Part shown: positions 9,518 through 17,317 of the stretch, piece by piece
Position numbering within the stretch: the stretch's first letter is position 1
Layout: every line of letters starts with the position of its first letter
Assembly: GCA_017558505.1 (NCBI GenBank)
Contig: JAFYUM010000036.1
Span: 62,001-126,000 of the forward strand
Direction: 5' to 3'
DNA from: Ruminococcus sp.
GTDB taxonomy: Bacteria; Bacillota; Clostridia; Oscillospirales; Ruminococcaceae
DNA length: 64,000 nucleotides
Program-made: the position numbers and the translations under genes
Notes under the pieces: model-generated
What the model was told of the DNA's origin: nothing
Seen by the model: the letters and a program-made list of their open reading frames with translations, nothing else
Database searches by the model: none

Positions 9518-9543
9518 AAAAGGCGGTCGATTGACCGCCTTTT
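9518..9543 (-). terminator. terminator of ilvE (bidirectional in form)
   Basis: A perfect 11-bp stem AAAAGGCGGTC/GACCGCCTTTT with a 4-nt loop, just past the ilvE stop codon. It could also catch read-through from the plus strand. Confidence 0.85.
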
Positions 9544-9550
9544 ATATATC

Positions 9551-10618
9551 TTATTTAACCTCAACAGTCCAGTTGAAAGTATCCTCGATTTTACCCCACT
9601 GAATACCTGTCATTGTATCGTAGAGCATCTGTGAAATAGCACCAATCTTGTTGCCGTTGATTTCCATAACCTTGTCATTCCACTTAAGGTGACCAACAGG
9701 AGAAATAACAGCTGCTGTACCTGTACCGAATACTTCGTCAAGCTTGCCTGCATCGTAAGCATCAGCGATTTCCTGAATGGAGATACGTCTTTCGGAAACC
9801 TTGATACCCTTGGACTTGCATACCTCGATAGCAGACTTTCTTGTGATACCAGGGAGAATTGAACCCTGAAGTGCAGGTGTTACAACCTCACCGTCGATAA
9901 CGAAGAAGATGTTCATTGCACCAACTTCCTCGATGTACTTCTGCTCAACACCGTCAAGCCAGAGAACCTGTGCATAATTCTGCTTGTGTGCCTCGTCCTG
10001 ACCGATGAGAGATGCAGCGTAGTTACCGCCTGTCTTAGCGTAGCCCATACCGCCTCTTACAGCACGTACGTATTTGTTTTCAACGTAGATATTTACAGGG
10101 TTAAGACCGCTTGCATAGTAAGCACCTGAGGGTGAAAGAATAATCATAAAGAGATACTGGTCGCCGGGCTTAACGCCGAGGAATGGATCACAAGCAAAGA
10201 TAAATGGACGAATGTAGAGGGATTCGCCGTCCTTTGAGGGAACCCAGTCCTTTTCAACCTTAAGAAGCTCCATAAGACCTTCCATAGCCATATCAATGGG
10301 AAGCTCAGGAATTACAAGTCTCTCGTTGGACTGATTAAGACGCTTGAAGTTTTCTTCGGGACGGAAAAGCTGAATTTTACCGTCAGCTGTGCGGTATGCC
10401 TTTAAGCCTTCGAAAACAGTCTGGCCATAATGCAGACACATAGCTGCGGGAGAAAGCTCGATAGGAGCGTAGGGGCGAATTTCAGGATCGTGCCAGCCCT
10501 GACCAGCGTCGTAGGACATAACGAACATATAGTCTGTGAAAATGTGACCAAATCCGAGAGCCTGGTCGGGTGCTGGTTTAGCCTTTAAATTCTGTGATTC
10601 AATAAATTTGATTTCCAT
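9551..10618 (-). CDS. ilvE: branched-chain-amino-acid aminotransferase
   Basis: 355 residues, the usual length for the fold-type IV PLP aminotransferase subgroup found in Gram-positives. Visible family features are [13 protein letters not shown], the PLP-lysine region ([17 protein letters not shown], Lys in YAKTGGNYA), the [10 protein letters not shown] segment and [13 protein letters not shown] near the C terminus. It transfers amino groups between Leu/Ile/Val and 2-oxoglutarate in the cytoplasm, the last step of branched-chain amino acid synthesis. The start has GAGG 9 bp upstream. A 47-codon membrane-peptide gene lies 17 bp upstream on the same transcript. Confidence 0.96.
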   Translation of the reverse strand: MEIKFIESQNLKAKPAPDQALGFGHIFTDYMFVMSYDAGQGWHDPEIRPYAPIELSPAAMCLHYGQTVFEGLKAYRTADGKIQLFRPEENFKRLNQSNERLVIPELPIDMAMEGLMELLKVEKDWVPSKDGESLYIRPFIFACDPFLGVKPGDQYLFMIILSPSGAYYASGLNPVNIYVENKYVRAVRGGMGYAKTGGNYAASLIGQDEAHKQNYAQVLWLDGVEQKYIEEVGAMNIFFVIDGEVVTPALQGSILPGITRKSAIEVCKSKGIKVSERRISIQEIADAYDAGKLDEVFGTGTAAVISPVGHLKWNDKVMEINGNKIGAISQMLYDTMTGIQWGKIEDTFNWTVEVK

Positions 10619-10635
10619 GATTTTATACCTCTTTT

Positions 10636-10779
10636 TTAATATAACTGGGATTTGTCTGCGGAGAAATAATTCTTTTCGTAAATTTTCTTACATATTAATG
10701 CTCCTGCGGTAGCTGCACCTGCAAGGAGAACTGTGGCGGAAAGTGAAACGGTCAGAGCGATAATAGCTTTTTTAGACAT
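10636..10779 (-). CDS. small single-pass membrane peptide (47 aa) upstream of ilvE
   Basis: A short frame with coding character: a strong GGAGG 7 bp before ATG, MSKKA start, one hydrophobic segment ([24 protein letters not shown], residues about 6-29) and a charged, aromatic C-terminal tail ([15 protein letters not shown]). It ends 17 bp before ilvE, so both probably share a transcript. No family is recognised. The absence of runs of Ile/Leu/Val codons argues against a classical attenuation leader peptide; a small membrane protein is more likely. The hydrophobic part could also be an uncleaved signal. Confidence 0.6.
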   Translation of the reverse strand: MSKKAIIALTVSLSATVLLAGAATAGALICKKIYEKNYFSADKSQLY

Positions 10780-10809
10780 AGTGATACCTCCGTGAACAAA
10801 TAAAATTCA

Positions 10810-10821
10810 GACAAAATTGTC
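10810..10821. promoter_or_regulatory. perfect 12-bp palindrome downstream of a -10 box (candidate operator)
   Basis: GACAAAATTGTC lies between a minus-strand TATAAT (about 10832-10837) and the small-peptide start at 10779. The position suits a repressor site or a 5'-leader structure; no regulator family is identified and no convincing -35 was found. Confidence 0.3.
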
Positions 10822-10876
10822 CATACAATAATTATAGCACATTTTCACATCAATTTCCATAAAAACGTGATAAAAA

Positions 10877-10911
10877 ATCTGCACAAAATAAATAGGGAGT
10901 TTTGTGCAGAT
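10877..10911 (-). terminator. terminator of the alr/radical SAM transcript
   Basis: A perfect 12-bp stem ATCTGCACAAAA/TTTTGTGCAGAT with an 11-nt loop and T-runs on both sides, just past the radical SAM stop codon. Confidence 0.75.
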
Positions 10912-10918
10912 TTTTGTA

Positions 10919-11530
10919 TTATTCGTCATATGTGCGGACACGGAGAGTTGCTCCAAGGCTTTCAGCAACCTGTCTTGAAGCTTCGATCTGCTCTGGGGAG
11001 ATTACGTCAACCACGGACATAATAACCTGTGACTTCCCCGTATTTACGCAGTCTGCGGTGAATTTTTGCATAGCCTCCCATGCGTTTTCAAACTTAGGAC
11101 GGGTAACTTTCATATATTCTTCCTTTGTGCCTGCGTTAAGACTTATGGAGATAGTATCAATGACCTCGCAAAGCTCCTCTGCAATGGAACGGTGGTTGAC
11201 TAAATCGCCCAGACCGTTGGTGTTAAGACGTAATTTTGTATCTGCACAAGTTTTTTTCAGCCATTTTGCTGTTTCAAGAAGTGCGTCAAGGCGGCAGGTA
11301 GGCTCGCCGAATCCGCAGAAGATAATCTCGCTGTATGCAGATATATCACGCTTTGAAAGGTCAGCCTTAATTTCTTCCATAGTTGGCTCGTGTTCAAGCC
11401 ATAACGGATCAGAGCCGTATGCACCGTCGCTGTTGTTTCTTATGCAGAATGTACAGGAACAAGGACACTGATTTGTTAAATTGAGATAAAGATTATTTCC
11501 TACCTCATAGGATATTGTCATTGCTTTCAT
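10919..11530 (-). CDS. radical SAM protein, TatD-associated type
   Basis: 203 residues with the radical SAM cluster motif CPCSCTFC (C-x3-C-x2-C) near residue 20, then GFGEPTCRLDALLETAKWLK and NTNGLGDLVN as in the compact TatD-linked radical SAM family. Family members occur next to or fused with TatD nucleases; the reaction is unknown. ATG at 11530 is chosen because AAGGAG lies 7 bp before it; an ATG at 11536 is too close to that site. The Shine-Dalgarno overlaps the alr stop codon, so translation is probably coupled to alr. The window's tatD gene is about 3.2 kb away on the other strand. Confidence 0.85.
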   Translation of the reverse strand: MKAMTISYEVGNNLYLNLTNQCPCSCTFCIRNNSDGAYGSDPLWLEHEPTMEEIKADLSKRDISAYSEIIFCGFGEPTCRLDALLETAKWLKKTCADTKLRLNTNGLGDLVNHRSIAEELCEVIDTISISLNAGTKEEYMKVTRPKFENAWEAMQKFTADCVNTGKSQVIMSVVDVISPEQIEASRQVAESLGATLRVRTYDE

Positions 11531-11541
11531 TTTCATTCTCC

Positions 11542-12678
11542 TTAATCTATATAAATTCTCGGTACACGCTTGGAAATTCCGCATATCACTTCGTAACCGA
11601 TAGTGCCGTAAACCGCCGCCAGCTCGTCGGCTGTAATCATATCATCGCCATCCCTGCCGATAAGAGTTACTATATCCCCCGATTTTGCCTGTGGAACGTG
11701 GGAAACGTCAATCATAAGCTGATCCATGCACACTCTGCCGATAATCCTGCATCGTATGCCATGAACGAGAATTTCTCCCTTTGAGGAAAGCAGACGGGAG
11801 TAACCGTCGGCATAGCCTATAGTAATGGTTGCGATACGCATTTCGCCGTCAGTTACAAATGTGCGCCCGTAGCTGATACATTGTCCTGCTTCGACGGTTT
11901 TGACTTGCGAAATAACGGCTTTAAGCTCCATAACAGGCTCAAGTCCGTCGGGGATATCAAGTGATATATCGGGGTGCAGACCGTAGAGGATAATTCCCGC
12001 GCGGGAAAGAGTGCTTTCTGCTGAATTTCTGTAACAGGTAGCCGCACTGTTCATAAAATGTACATGGGGCAGATTTACGCCGCGGCTTATAAGCACATCC
12101 CTTACATCAAGGATGAATTTTTCCTGTCTGTCGGTATAGGCGATATTGTCGGGAGAATTACTGTCCGCAACGGCAAAATGAGTGTAAATTCCTTCGACGC
12201 AGATTTTTTCAATTTCCATAATCCGCATTATTTCATCGGCACATTCCTGCGGTGTGTCATATTTCAGACCGATTCTTCCCATGCCTGTGTCAATTTTTAT
12301 ATGACAGCGGATAGGTTCAGCTGTGTTATGGGCAAGTGTTTCAGCATACTCCGCAGACACTACGCCCTGTATGATATTGTACATGGAAATCTCGTGGGCA
12401 TATTCACCGGGAGTAAAACCGAGAATAAGTATTTCCGCATCGGGGCAAAGCTTTCGCACGGCTATAGCCTCATCAAGATTTGATACGGCAAAGTATTTTA
12501 CTCCGCAGTCCTCCGCAAGACAGCGGATAATATGCTCGTCGCCATGACCGTATGCGTCAGCCTTTACAACAGCCATAATCTCCGTTGCCGGGGAATTGAG
12601 GCTTCTGATTACGTCATAATTCTTTTTTAACTGCGGCAGGGATATCTCTGCCCATGCACGTTTGAGATATGGTTTCAT
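11542..12678 (-). CDS. alr: alanine racemase
   Basis: 378 residues. MKPYLKRAWAEISL is a classical Alr start, with the PLP lysine Lys39 in VVKADAYGHG, then HIKIDTGMGRIG, HFMNSAATC, and the second catalytic base region CISYGRTF followed by GYADGYSR and GRVCMDQLMIDV. It interconverts L- and D-alanine for peptidoglycan. The ATG at 12678 is supported by AAAGGA 7 bp upstream and by family length; an in-frame ATG at 12756 would add 26 residues unlike the family. The radical SAM gene follows 11 bp after the stop. Confidence 0.96.
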   Translation of the reverse strand: MKPYLKRAWAEISLPQLKKNYDVIRSLNSPATEIMAVVKADAYGHGDEHIIRCLAEDCGVKYFAVSNLDEAIAVRKLCPDAEILILGFTPGEYAHEISMYNIIQGVVSAEYAETLAHNTAEPIRCHIKIDTGMGRIGLKYDTPQECADEIMRIMEIEKICVEGIYTHFAVADSNSPDNIAYTDRQEKFILDVRDVLISRGVNLPHVHFMNSAATCYRNSAESTLSRAGIILYGLHPDISLDIPDGLEPVMELKAVISQVKTVEAGQCISYGRTFVTDGEMRIATITIGYADGYSRLLSSKGEILVHGIRCRIIGRVCMDQLMIDVSHVPQAKSGDIVTLIGRDGDDMITADELAAVYGTIGYEVICGISKRVPRIYID

Positions 12679-12728
12679 CTGGTTATCCTTTCGAGTTATT
12701 AAAAAATAGTTACAAGGTGAAAAAAAAC

Positions 12729-12782
12729 TTGCAAAACCTTTAAATATATGATACAATTATAATGTATGATACAATTATAATG
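12729..12782 (+). promoter_or_regulatory. promoter of the SLOG gene with a tandemly duplicated -10 region
   Basis: TTGCAA (12729-12734), 17-bp spacer, TACAAT (12752-12757), overlapping a TATAAT at 12758-12763. The 18-mer TATGATACAATTATAATG at 12747-12764 is repeated without change at 12765-12782, so the -10 sequence exists twice in tandem. Confidence 0.65.
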
Positions 12783-12816
12783 ACTGGAAGTTATTGTTTA
12801 ATCGGAGGGAACATAT

Positions 12817-13542
12817 ATGTTATATTCCGAAATTACAGGTTTGTTTCATGCGGAACTTACAGGTATGCCTGTGTATTCGGCAAGAGTAATGCACATAAAA
12901 CGGGAAATTGCCCTGTGTGTTACTGGTCATCGTGAAAAAGCCGTTATACCCTACAAAGACGATCCTGATAACCTTGAAATCACAAAATATGCAGTAAGAG
13001 CAATGCTTGACGGATATCTTTCTGCAGTAATGAAAAAAGGCTATACTACTGTTCTTTCGGGACTTGCAGAGGGTGCAGATTTATGGGCTGCCCAGAGAGT
13101 GCTTTTTCATAAACGCTATGAAAAAGACAGGCACATAATTGGCGTTTTGCCGTATATGAAGCATTACCGTGGTTTCAGCAGCGAAAATCTGAATTTATTG
13201 CGGCTTGTTGAACGCCATTCGGATTTTCTTGTTACAACCTGTGACAATCCGAATATGGTTTACGGCAAGAATTATTCAAGTTTTACCGATCCGCAGATAT
13301 ATCGCATCCGCAACTATTACATGGTTGACAACAGTTCCGTTGTCATTGCATTTTACAACGGCAGCAATACACGTTCCGGAACAGGTCAGACTCTGCGTTA
13401 TGCAAAACAGCTTGGCAGGAAGATTTACTCATTCAGTGTTGACAATGTCTATGAGTTGATGGAAAAAACAAATTGCGACAAAGTTGCTATGTACAACGAA
13501 ATGAAAAATCTTAAACTTGATATACCGGAGCCGCTTATATAA
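12817..13542 (+). CDS. SLOG-family (DUF1273/YpsA-like) protein
   Basis: 241 residues. IALCVTGHRE near residue 27 is the N-terminal Rossmann strand and loop of DUF1273/SLOG proteins; it is followed by TTVLSGLAEGADLWAAQRVL (the SG.A.GAD signature), VLPYMKHYRGF, the long charged middle and NSSVVIAFYNGSNTRSGTGQT near residue 180. SLOG domains bind nucleotides or nucleotide-derived ligands; B. subtilis YpsA affects cell division, but this protein's role is unknown. Start supported by GGAGGG 8 bp upstream. It is divergent from alr across 138 bp. Confidence 0.8.
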   Translation: MLYSEITGLFHAELTGMPVYSARVMHIKREIALCVTGHREKAVIPYKDDPDNLEITKYAVRAMLDGYLSAVMKKGYTTVLSGLAEGADLWAAQRVLFHKRYEKDRHIIGVLPYMKHYRGFSSENLNLLRLVERHSDFLVTTCDNPNMVYGKNYSSFTDPQIYRIRNYYMVDNSSVVIAFYNGSNTRSGTGQTLRYAKQLGRKIYSFSVDNVYELMEKTNCDKVAMYNEMKNLKLDIPEPLI

Positions 13543-13596
13543 AAGCCCGCCTTTTTATTATATCACAATATCAGAAATTTGCAAGGGTTTTTTAAA

Positions 13597-13642
13597 ATTT
13601 ACTGTATGGAACAAATTTGTTGTGTTTCAACATACAGTAAAT
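13597..13642. repeat. 12-bp inverted repeat within a cluster of GTTGAA/TTCAAC words
   Basis: ATTTACTGTATG (13597-13608) pairs with CATACAGTAAAT (13631-13642). The next 60 bp carries several TTCAAC and GTTGAA words. The 274-bp region separates the SLOG and LCP-like genes and holds no gene. Confidence 0.6.
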
Positions 13643-13816
13643 CGACAGTTTTCAACATTTTCAAATATCAATCAACTGTTGAAAAGTTGAAAACTATGTT
13701 GAACAGCGATGCTTCGTAACATTTTTTTAACATTTGGCTATGGATAAATTTCTTTATTCATAAACAATGAATATATTCTGTGCAAAAATATACAAATAGT
13801 TTTGGAGGAAAAAGTT

Positions 13817-14719
13817 ATGGCAAAGAAGAAAAAATCAGGAAGCATAGCAGTACCTTATCTGCTTACAATTTTCATCGGTATCATTGTAGTTGGCGGTGGT
13901 GCACTGTATGCTTTAAAGCATCTGGGAATAATTGACGGTGACGACACACTGCCGGAGCCGCCGAAAAGACAGATTGCAACTGCTACATATGAGGATAATC
14001 ACTCGATACTCTTTATTTATGACGAGCCCTCAAAGAAAAATTCAACTTCATTCCTTCTTATGAGGTCTGTACCGAAGGATAAGAAGCTTGTGTTCATTGG
14101 CATTCCCACAAATACAATCGCTATTGTGGATGATACACAGCAGAGTATGCTTTCCGCTTACGAAACAGGCGGAGCTTCCGGTGCAGTAAATTTCACAAAT
14201 AAGGTTTTCGGTATTGAAATTGAGAGATATATGAAGGTTAACTCTGCGGCTCTTATCAAGATTTGTGATATTCTCGGAGGTGTTTCATATCCCGTTGCAG
14301 AAGATATTGCCGGCTTTAACGGTGACGGTTCTGAACAGTACCTCAATTCCGAGCAGGTTGAAAAGCTTATAACATACAGCCTTTACAGCGACGGTGAAAT
14401 TGAGCGTGCTTATATTATCAGCTCTGTATTTTCAGCAATGGTAAATCAGAATGTAGGATTAAGAATAGCTGACAACTTTGATACAAGCTTCAAAACTGTA
14501 ATTAACATGGTTGATACGGATATTACTGCTGTTGATTATACAAAGCGCAAAACAGGCATAAAATCAATGCTTGAAAGAGGTAATGCCATTGCGTCATTCC
14601 TTATAATCAACGGTGAGGGAGCATATGAAGATTTCATTCCCGATGAAGATTTCTTTGCTGATTTAAGAGAAAGATATTACAGCTATGATGAAAGCAGAAA
14701 GTCGGACAGTGATGAATAA
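13817..14719 (+). CDS. degenerate LytR-CpsA-Psr (LCP)-like membrane protein
   Basis: 300 residues: short basic N terminus (MAKKKKSG), one membrane segment (about residues 11-33), then an extracellular domain that follows the LCP pattern (LLMRSVPKDKKLVFIGIPTN, AVNFTNKVFGIEIERYMKVN, LIKICDILGGVSYPV). LCP enzymes attach glycopolymers to peptidoglycan. The usual phosphate-binding PRDT is IPTNT here (residues 96-100), and the later Arg-rich RxR segment is replaced by SDGEIERAYI, so transferase activity is doubtful; a binding or regulatory role is inferred. ATG at 13817 has GGAGG 8 bp upstream. The stop codon overlaps the tatD start. Confidence 0.65.
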   Translation: MAKKKKSGSIAVPYLLTIFIGIIVVGGGALYALKHLGIIDGDDTLPEPPKRQIATATYEDNHSILFIYDEPSKKNSTSFLLMRSVPKDKKLVFIGIPTNTIAIVDDTQQSMLSAYETGGASGAVNFTNKVFGIEIERYMKVNSAALIKICDILGGVSYPVAEDIAGFNGDGSEQYLNSEQVEKLITYSLYSDGEIERAYIISSVFSAMVNQNVGLRIADNFDTSFKTVINMVDTDITAVDYTKRKTGIKSMLERGNAIASFLIINGEGAYEDFIPDEDFFADLRERYYSYDESRKSDSDE

Positions 14720-15476
14720 TATCTTTGATACTCATGCTCATTATGCTGACCATGCCTTTGATGAGGACAGATATGAGCTTCTTGACAGACTTCCTGAAAT
14801 GGGTGTAAAGTATGTCATGCTTGCCTCGTCCTCGGTGAGGGATACGGTGGAAAATGCGGAGATTGCTGAAAAATACGGCTATATCTATGCTGCGTCGGGT
14901 GTTCATCCCGAAAGTGTTGACAGTAACCCTGCAGATTATCTTGATATTGTGCGGAATACGGCGTTGAGTTCCCCTAAAATAAAGGCGATAGGGGAGATAG
15001 GACTTGATTATCATTATGAGGGCTACAGCCGTGAAAAGCAGATTAAGCTTTTTGAGGAACAGCTTATACTTGCCGGAAAGCTTGATATGCCTGTTATCGT
15101 TCACAGTCGTGATGCCTGCGAGGATACCATGACTCTGCTGAAAAAGCATAGACCGAGGGGAGTTGTTCACTGCTTCAGCGGCTCTGCGGAAACGGCAAAA
15201 GAAATTGTAAAGCTTGGAATGTACGTGGGATTTACAGGGGTTCTCACTTTTAAGAATGCTAAAAAGGCACTTAAAGCCCTTGCGGAGGTTCCCGTGGACA
15301 GGCTTCTTCTTGAAACAGATTGTCCCTATATGGCACCTGTTCCGTTCAGGGGCAAACGGTGCGACAGTTCCATGATTGCCTATACAGCGGCAGCTGCGGC
15401 TGAAATAAAAGGCATGGAAACGCAGGAACTGATTGATATTACTTGTGAAAACGGAAAAATATTTTACGGAATATGA
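14712..15476 (+). CDS. tatD: TatD family metal-dependent hydrolase (DNase)
   Basis: 254 residues, full length. Metal ligands are visible in FDTHAHYADHAF (HxH), GEIGLDYHY, VIVHSRDAC, VVHCFSGSAE and LETDCPYMAP, which is the TatD TIM-barrel signature. Known members are 3'-5' exonucleases or DNases involved in DNA repair. The start at 14712 is chosen because MNNIFDTHAH matches the family's N terminus and the ATG overlaps the upstream stop (ATGAATAA); an in-frame ATG at 14685 would add nine unlikely residues. A GATACGG/CCGTATC hairpin without a T-run follows the stop. Confidence 0.93.
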   Translation: MNNIFDTHAHYADHAFDEDRYELLDRLPEMGVKYVMLASSSVRDTVENAEIAEKYGYIYAASGVHPESVDSNPADYLDIVRNTALSSPKIKAIGEIGLDYHYEGYSREKQIKLFEEQLILAGKLDMPVIVHSRDACEDTMTLLKKHRPRGVVHCFSGSAETAKEIVKLGMYVGFTGVLTFKNAKKALKALAEVPVDRLLLETDCPYMAPVPFRGKRCDSSMIAYTAAAAAEIKGMETQELIDITCENGKIFYGI

Positions 15477-15510
15477 TACGGTTTGTCCGTATCAGCAAAG
15501 AGGTTAAAAG

Positions 15511-16260
15511 ATGTACTACTGCTGTGGAATTACAGAAAAAGGAGTTATGCCCCATAACGAGGATGCACTGCTTATCGGCAGGCACGTTATGACGGCAGGA
15601 ATGGTTGAACAAAACATGAAACCGCCGTTTGTTATGGCTGTTTCCGACGGTGTATCAGGTGAAAATGCAGGAGAGCTTGCCTCTGTGATGTGTCTTGAGG
15701 GGCTTCGTGATATAGCTGATTACCGCAAATCACAGCTGCATGGCAGCATTATGACGATACACGAGAAACTTGCAGAATACAGCAGAAATGACGAGGACAG
15801 CAGAAATATGCAGACTACACTCTGTGGTATTGCTGTTGATGAAAACGGTCGTATAGCGTCATTTAATGTAGGCGATTCAAGGCTGTACCGCTTCCGTGGC
15901 GGTACGTTGAGCCAGCTTTCCCGTGACCAGTCACTTGTTCAGCTTCTCTACGAGGAGGGCACAATTACACATGAGGAACGGAAAACCCACGTTCACAGGA
16001 ATATAATTTTCCCTGTTCTGGGAAATATCAAGGATACACCGAGAATTGATGTAGAGGAAATTGAGGGCGGTCTGGAGTATGGCGATGTATTGCTTATATG
16101 TTCCGACGGCTTGTCTGACACCCTTTCCACAATTGACATTCAGGAGGTTATGGAATATCCCAAGAGCCTGCTTGACCGTCTTGAAATCCTTGTGAATATG
16201 GCGCTTGAAAAGGGCTGCAATGATAATATTTCTGCGGCGGCTGTTGTTATGAATGATTAG
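15511..16260 (+). CDS. PP2C-type serine/threonine protein phosphatase
   Basis: 249 residues with all PP2C motifs: NEDALLIG, VSDGVSGENAGELAS, FNVGDSRLYRFRGG, LSRDQSLVQLL, LICSDGLSDTLS and GCNDNISAAAVV. The Asp residues in NEDA, SDG, CSDG and CNDN bind the metal pair. No membrane segment, so cytoplasmic. PrpC-like enzymes of this size usually reverse PASTA-kinase phosphorylation in cell-wall control, but no kinase gene is in the window. AGAGG stands 7 bp upstream. Probably co-transcribed with tatD and ended by the terminator at 16265. Confidence 0.9.
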   Translation: MYYCCGITEKGVMPHNEDALLIGRHVMTAGMVEQNMKPPFVMAVSDGVSGENAGELASVMCLEGLRDIADYRKSQLHGSIMTIHEKLAEYSRNDEDSRNMQTTLCGIAVDENGRIASFNVGDSRLYRFRGGTLSQLSRDQSLVQLLYEEGTITHEERKTHVHRNIIFPVLGNIKDTPRIDVEEIEGGLEYGDVLLICSDGLSDTLSTIDIQEVMEYPKSLLDRLEILVNMALEKGCNDNISAAAVVMND

Positions 16261-16264
16261 TATT

Positions 16265-16295
16265 ATAGCAGGGAGAAAATCTCCCTGCTATTTTT
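16265..16295. terminator. bidirectional terminator between the PP2C and DUF11 genes
   Basis: A perfect 12-bp stem ATAGCAGGGAGA/TCTCCCTGCTAT with a 3-nt loop and TTTTT on the plus strand; it sits between convergent genes. Confidence 0.88.
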
Positions 16296-16300
16296 ATGGG

Positions 16301-17164
16301 TTACGCAATAGTTCCGGTAATAACAAGAGTGCTCACACCCGGTTCAGTTGTCCATACTCCTGTTGCAGGATCCTGACTGAATGTGGCGGCCGGTACGGTA
16401 ATACTTCCATTTACGGAAGTGAATTCGCCTGTGGTTGTATTATAGGTGTAATCTGTACCGATTACCCATGGTGTGCCATTGAAGGTTACAGAGGTAATAT
16501 CAAGAATCGGGCTGAATACATCTCTGAAAATAACGTCGTCTGTTATATCAGTTGCTGTTCCGCCATAATTCCTGATGTCAAAGGTGTAGGTGATTGTGCC
16601 GTTTTCAGTTACTACATCAGGTTCAAGTGCCTTGCTGATTGTAAGCGACGGCTCTGTGCTGTTGGTCACAGTTTCAGAGGCAGTTGCGGGGGTAAGAGCT
16701 GAACTTCCTGAAATTGTAACTGTATTTGTTATAGATGCATCTTCGCCCAGAGGTGCAAATTCGTTTGGTTTTGCATTGTAGATGATAATAGCATTTCCGC
16801 CAGCCGGCACGTTGATGCCTGAAATAGTCAGCGGTTCTGTATCGGAAACAGCAGGTGCAGGCTGCTGAACGCCGTTGATGAAATAATTCACAGTACCATT
16901 TACATAGGTGAGGGGAACTACCTCTGTTGTACCGTCTGCAAGGGTATATCTTCCCAGGTCATCGGTAATTGTAAGGTTTGAAAATGCCGTATCTCCGCTG
17001 TTTATTACGCTTACAACATAGGTGATATCATCTGTTCCTGTGTAAGTGGGAGTAAGTGCATTTTTTGTGACAGACAAAGTTTCAACAATTCTGCCTGTAA
17101 TTATATTGGAATCTGCAACATTGCCGTTATAGGAAAGTGTTGCCTGATTGAAAAAAGTAGCCAT
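16301..17164 (-). CDS. DUF11 repeat protein without a signal peptide
   Basis: 287 residues. The N terminus (MATFFNQATLSYNGNV) has no signal peptide or membrane segment. Two DUF11-type immunoglobulin-like repeats follow: VTKNALTPTYTGTDDITYVV...NSGDTAFSNLTITDDLG near residues 32-75 and ISKALEPDVVTENGTITYTF...NYGGTATDITDDVIFRD near residues 175-225. DUF11 usually occurs in large surface proteins. Composition is Thr/Asn/Val-rich with almost no Cys or Lys. Strong AGGAGGAG ribosome-binding site and a GCAGCAACTGCTGC palindrome in the leader suggest real and possibly high expression. Localisation and function are unknown. Confidence 0.75.
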   Translation of the reverse strand: MATFFNQATLSYNGNVADSNIITGRIVETLSVTKNALTPTYTGTDDITYVVSVINSGDTAFSNLTITDDLGRYTLADGTTEVVPLTYVNGTVNYFINGVQQPAPAVSDTEPLTISGINVPAGGNAIIIYNAKPNEFAPLGEDASITNTVTISGSSALTPATASETVTNSTEPSLTISKALEPDVVTENGTITYTFDIRNYGGTATDITDDVIFRDVFSPILDITSVTFNGTPWVIGTDYTYNTTTGEFTSVNGSITVPAATFSQDPATGVWTTEPGVSTLVITGTIA

Positions 17165-17317
17165 AATTAAACTCCTCCTGTAGAATTTGCAGCAGTTGCT
17201 GCCTTATATATTATGCTTTTTTCCCGATGTTTGTGAAAATTTGGTGAAACCCCTTTTAAAAAAACAAAATATGTGATATAATTAGTAATTAAAGATAATT
17301 TTTTAAGGAGAATTAAA

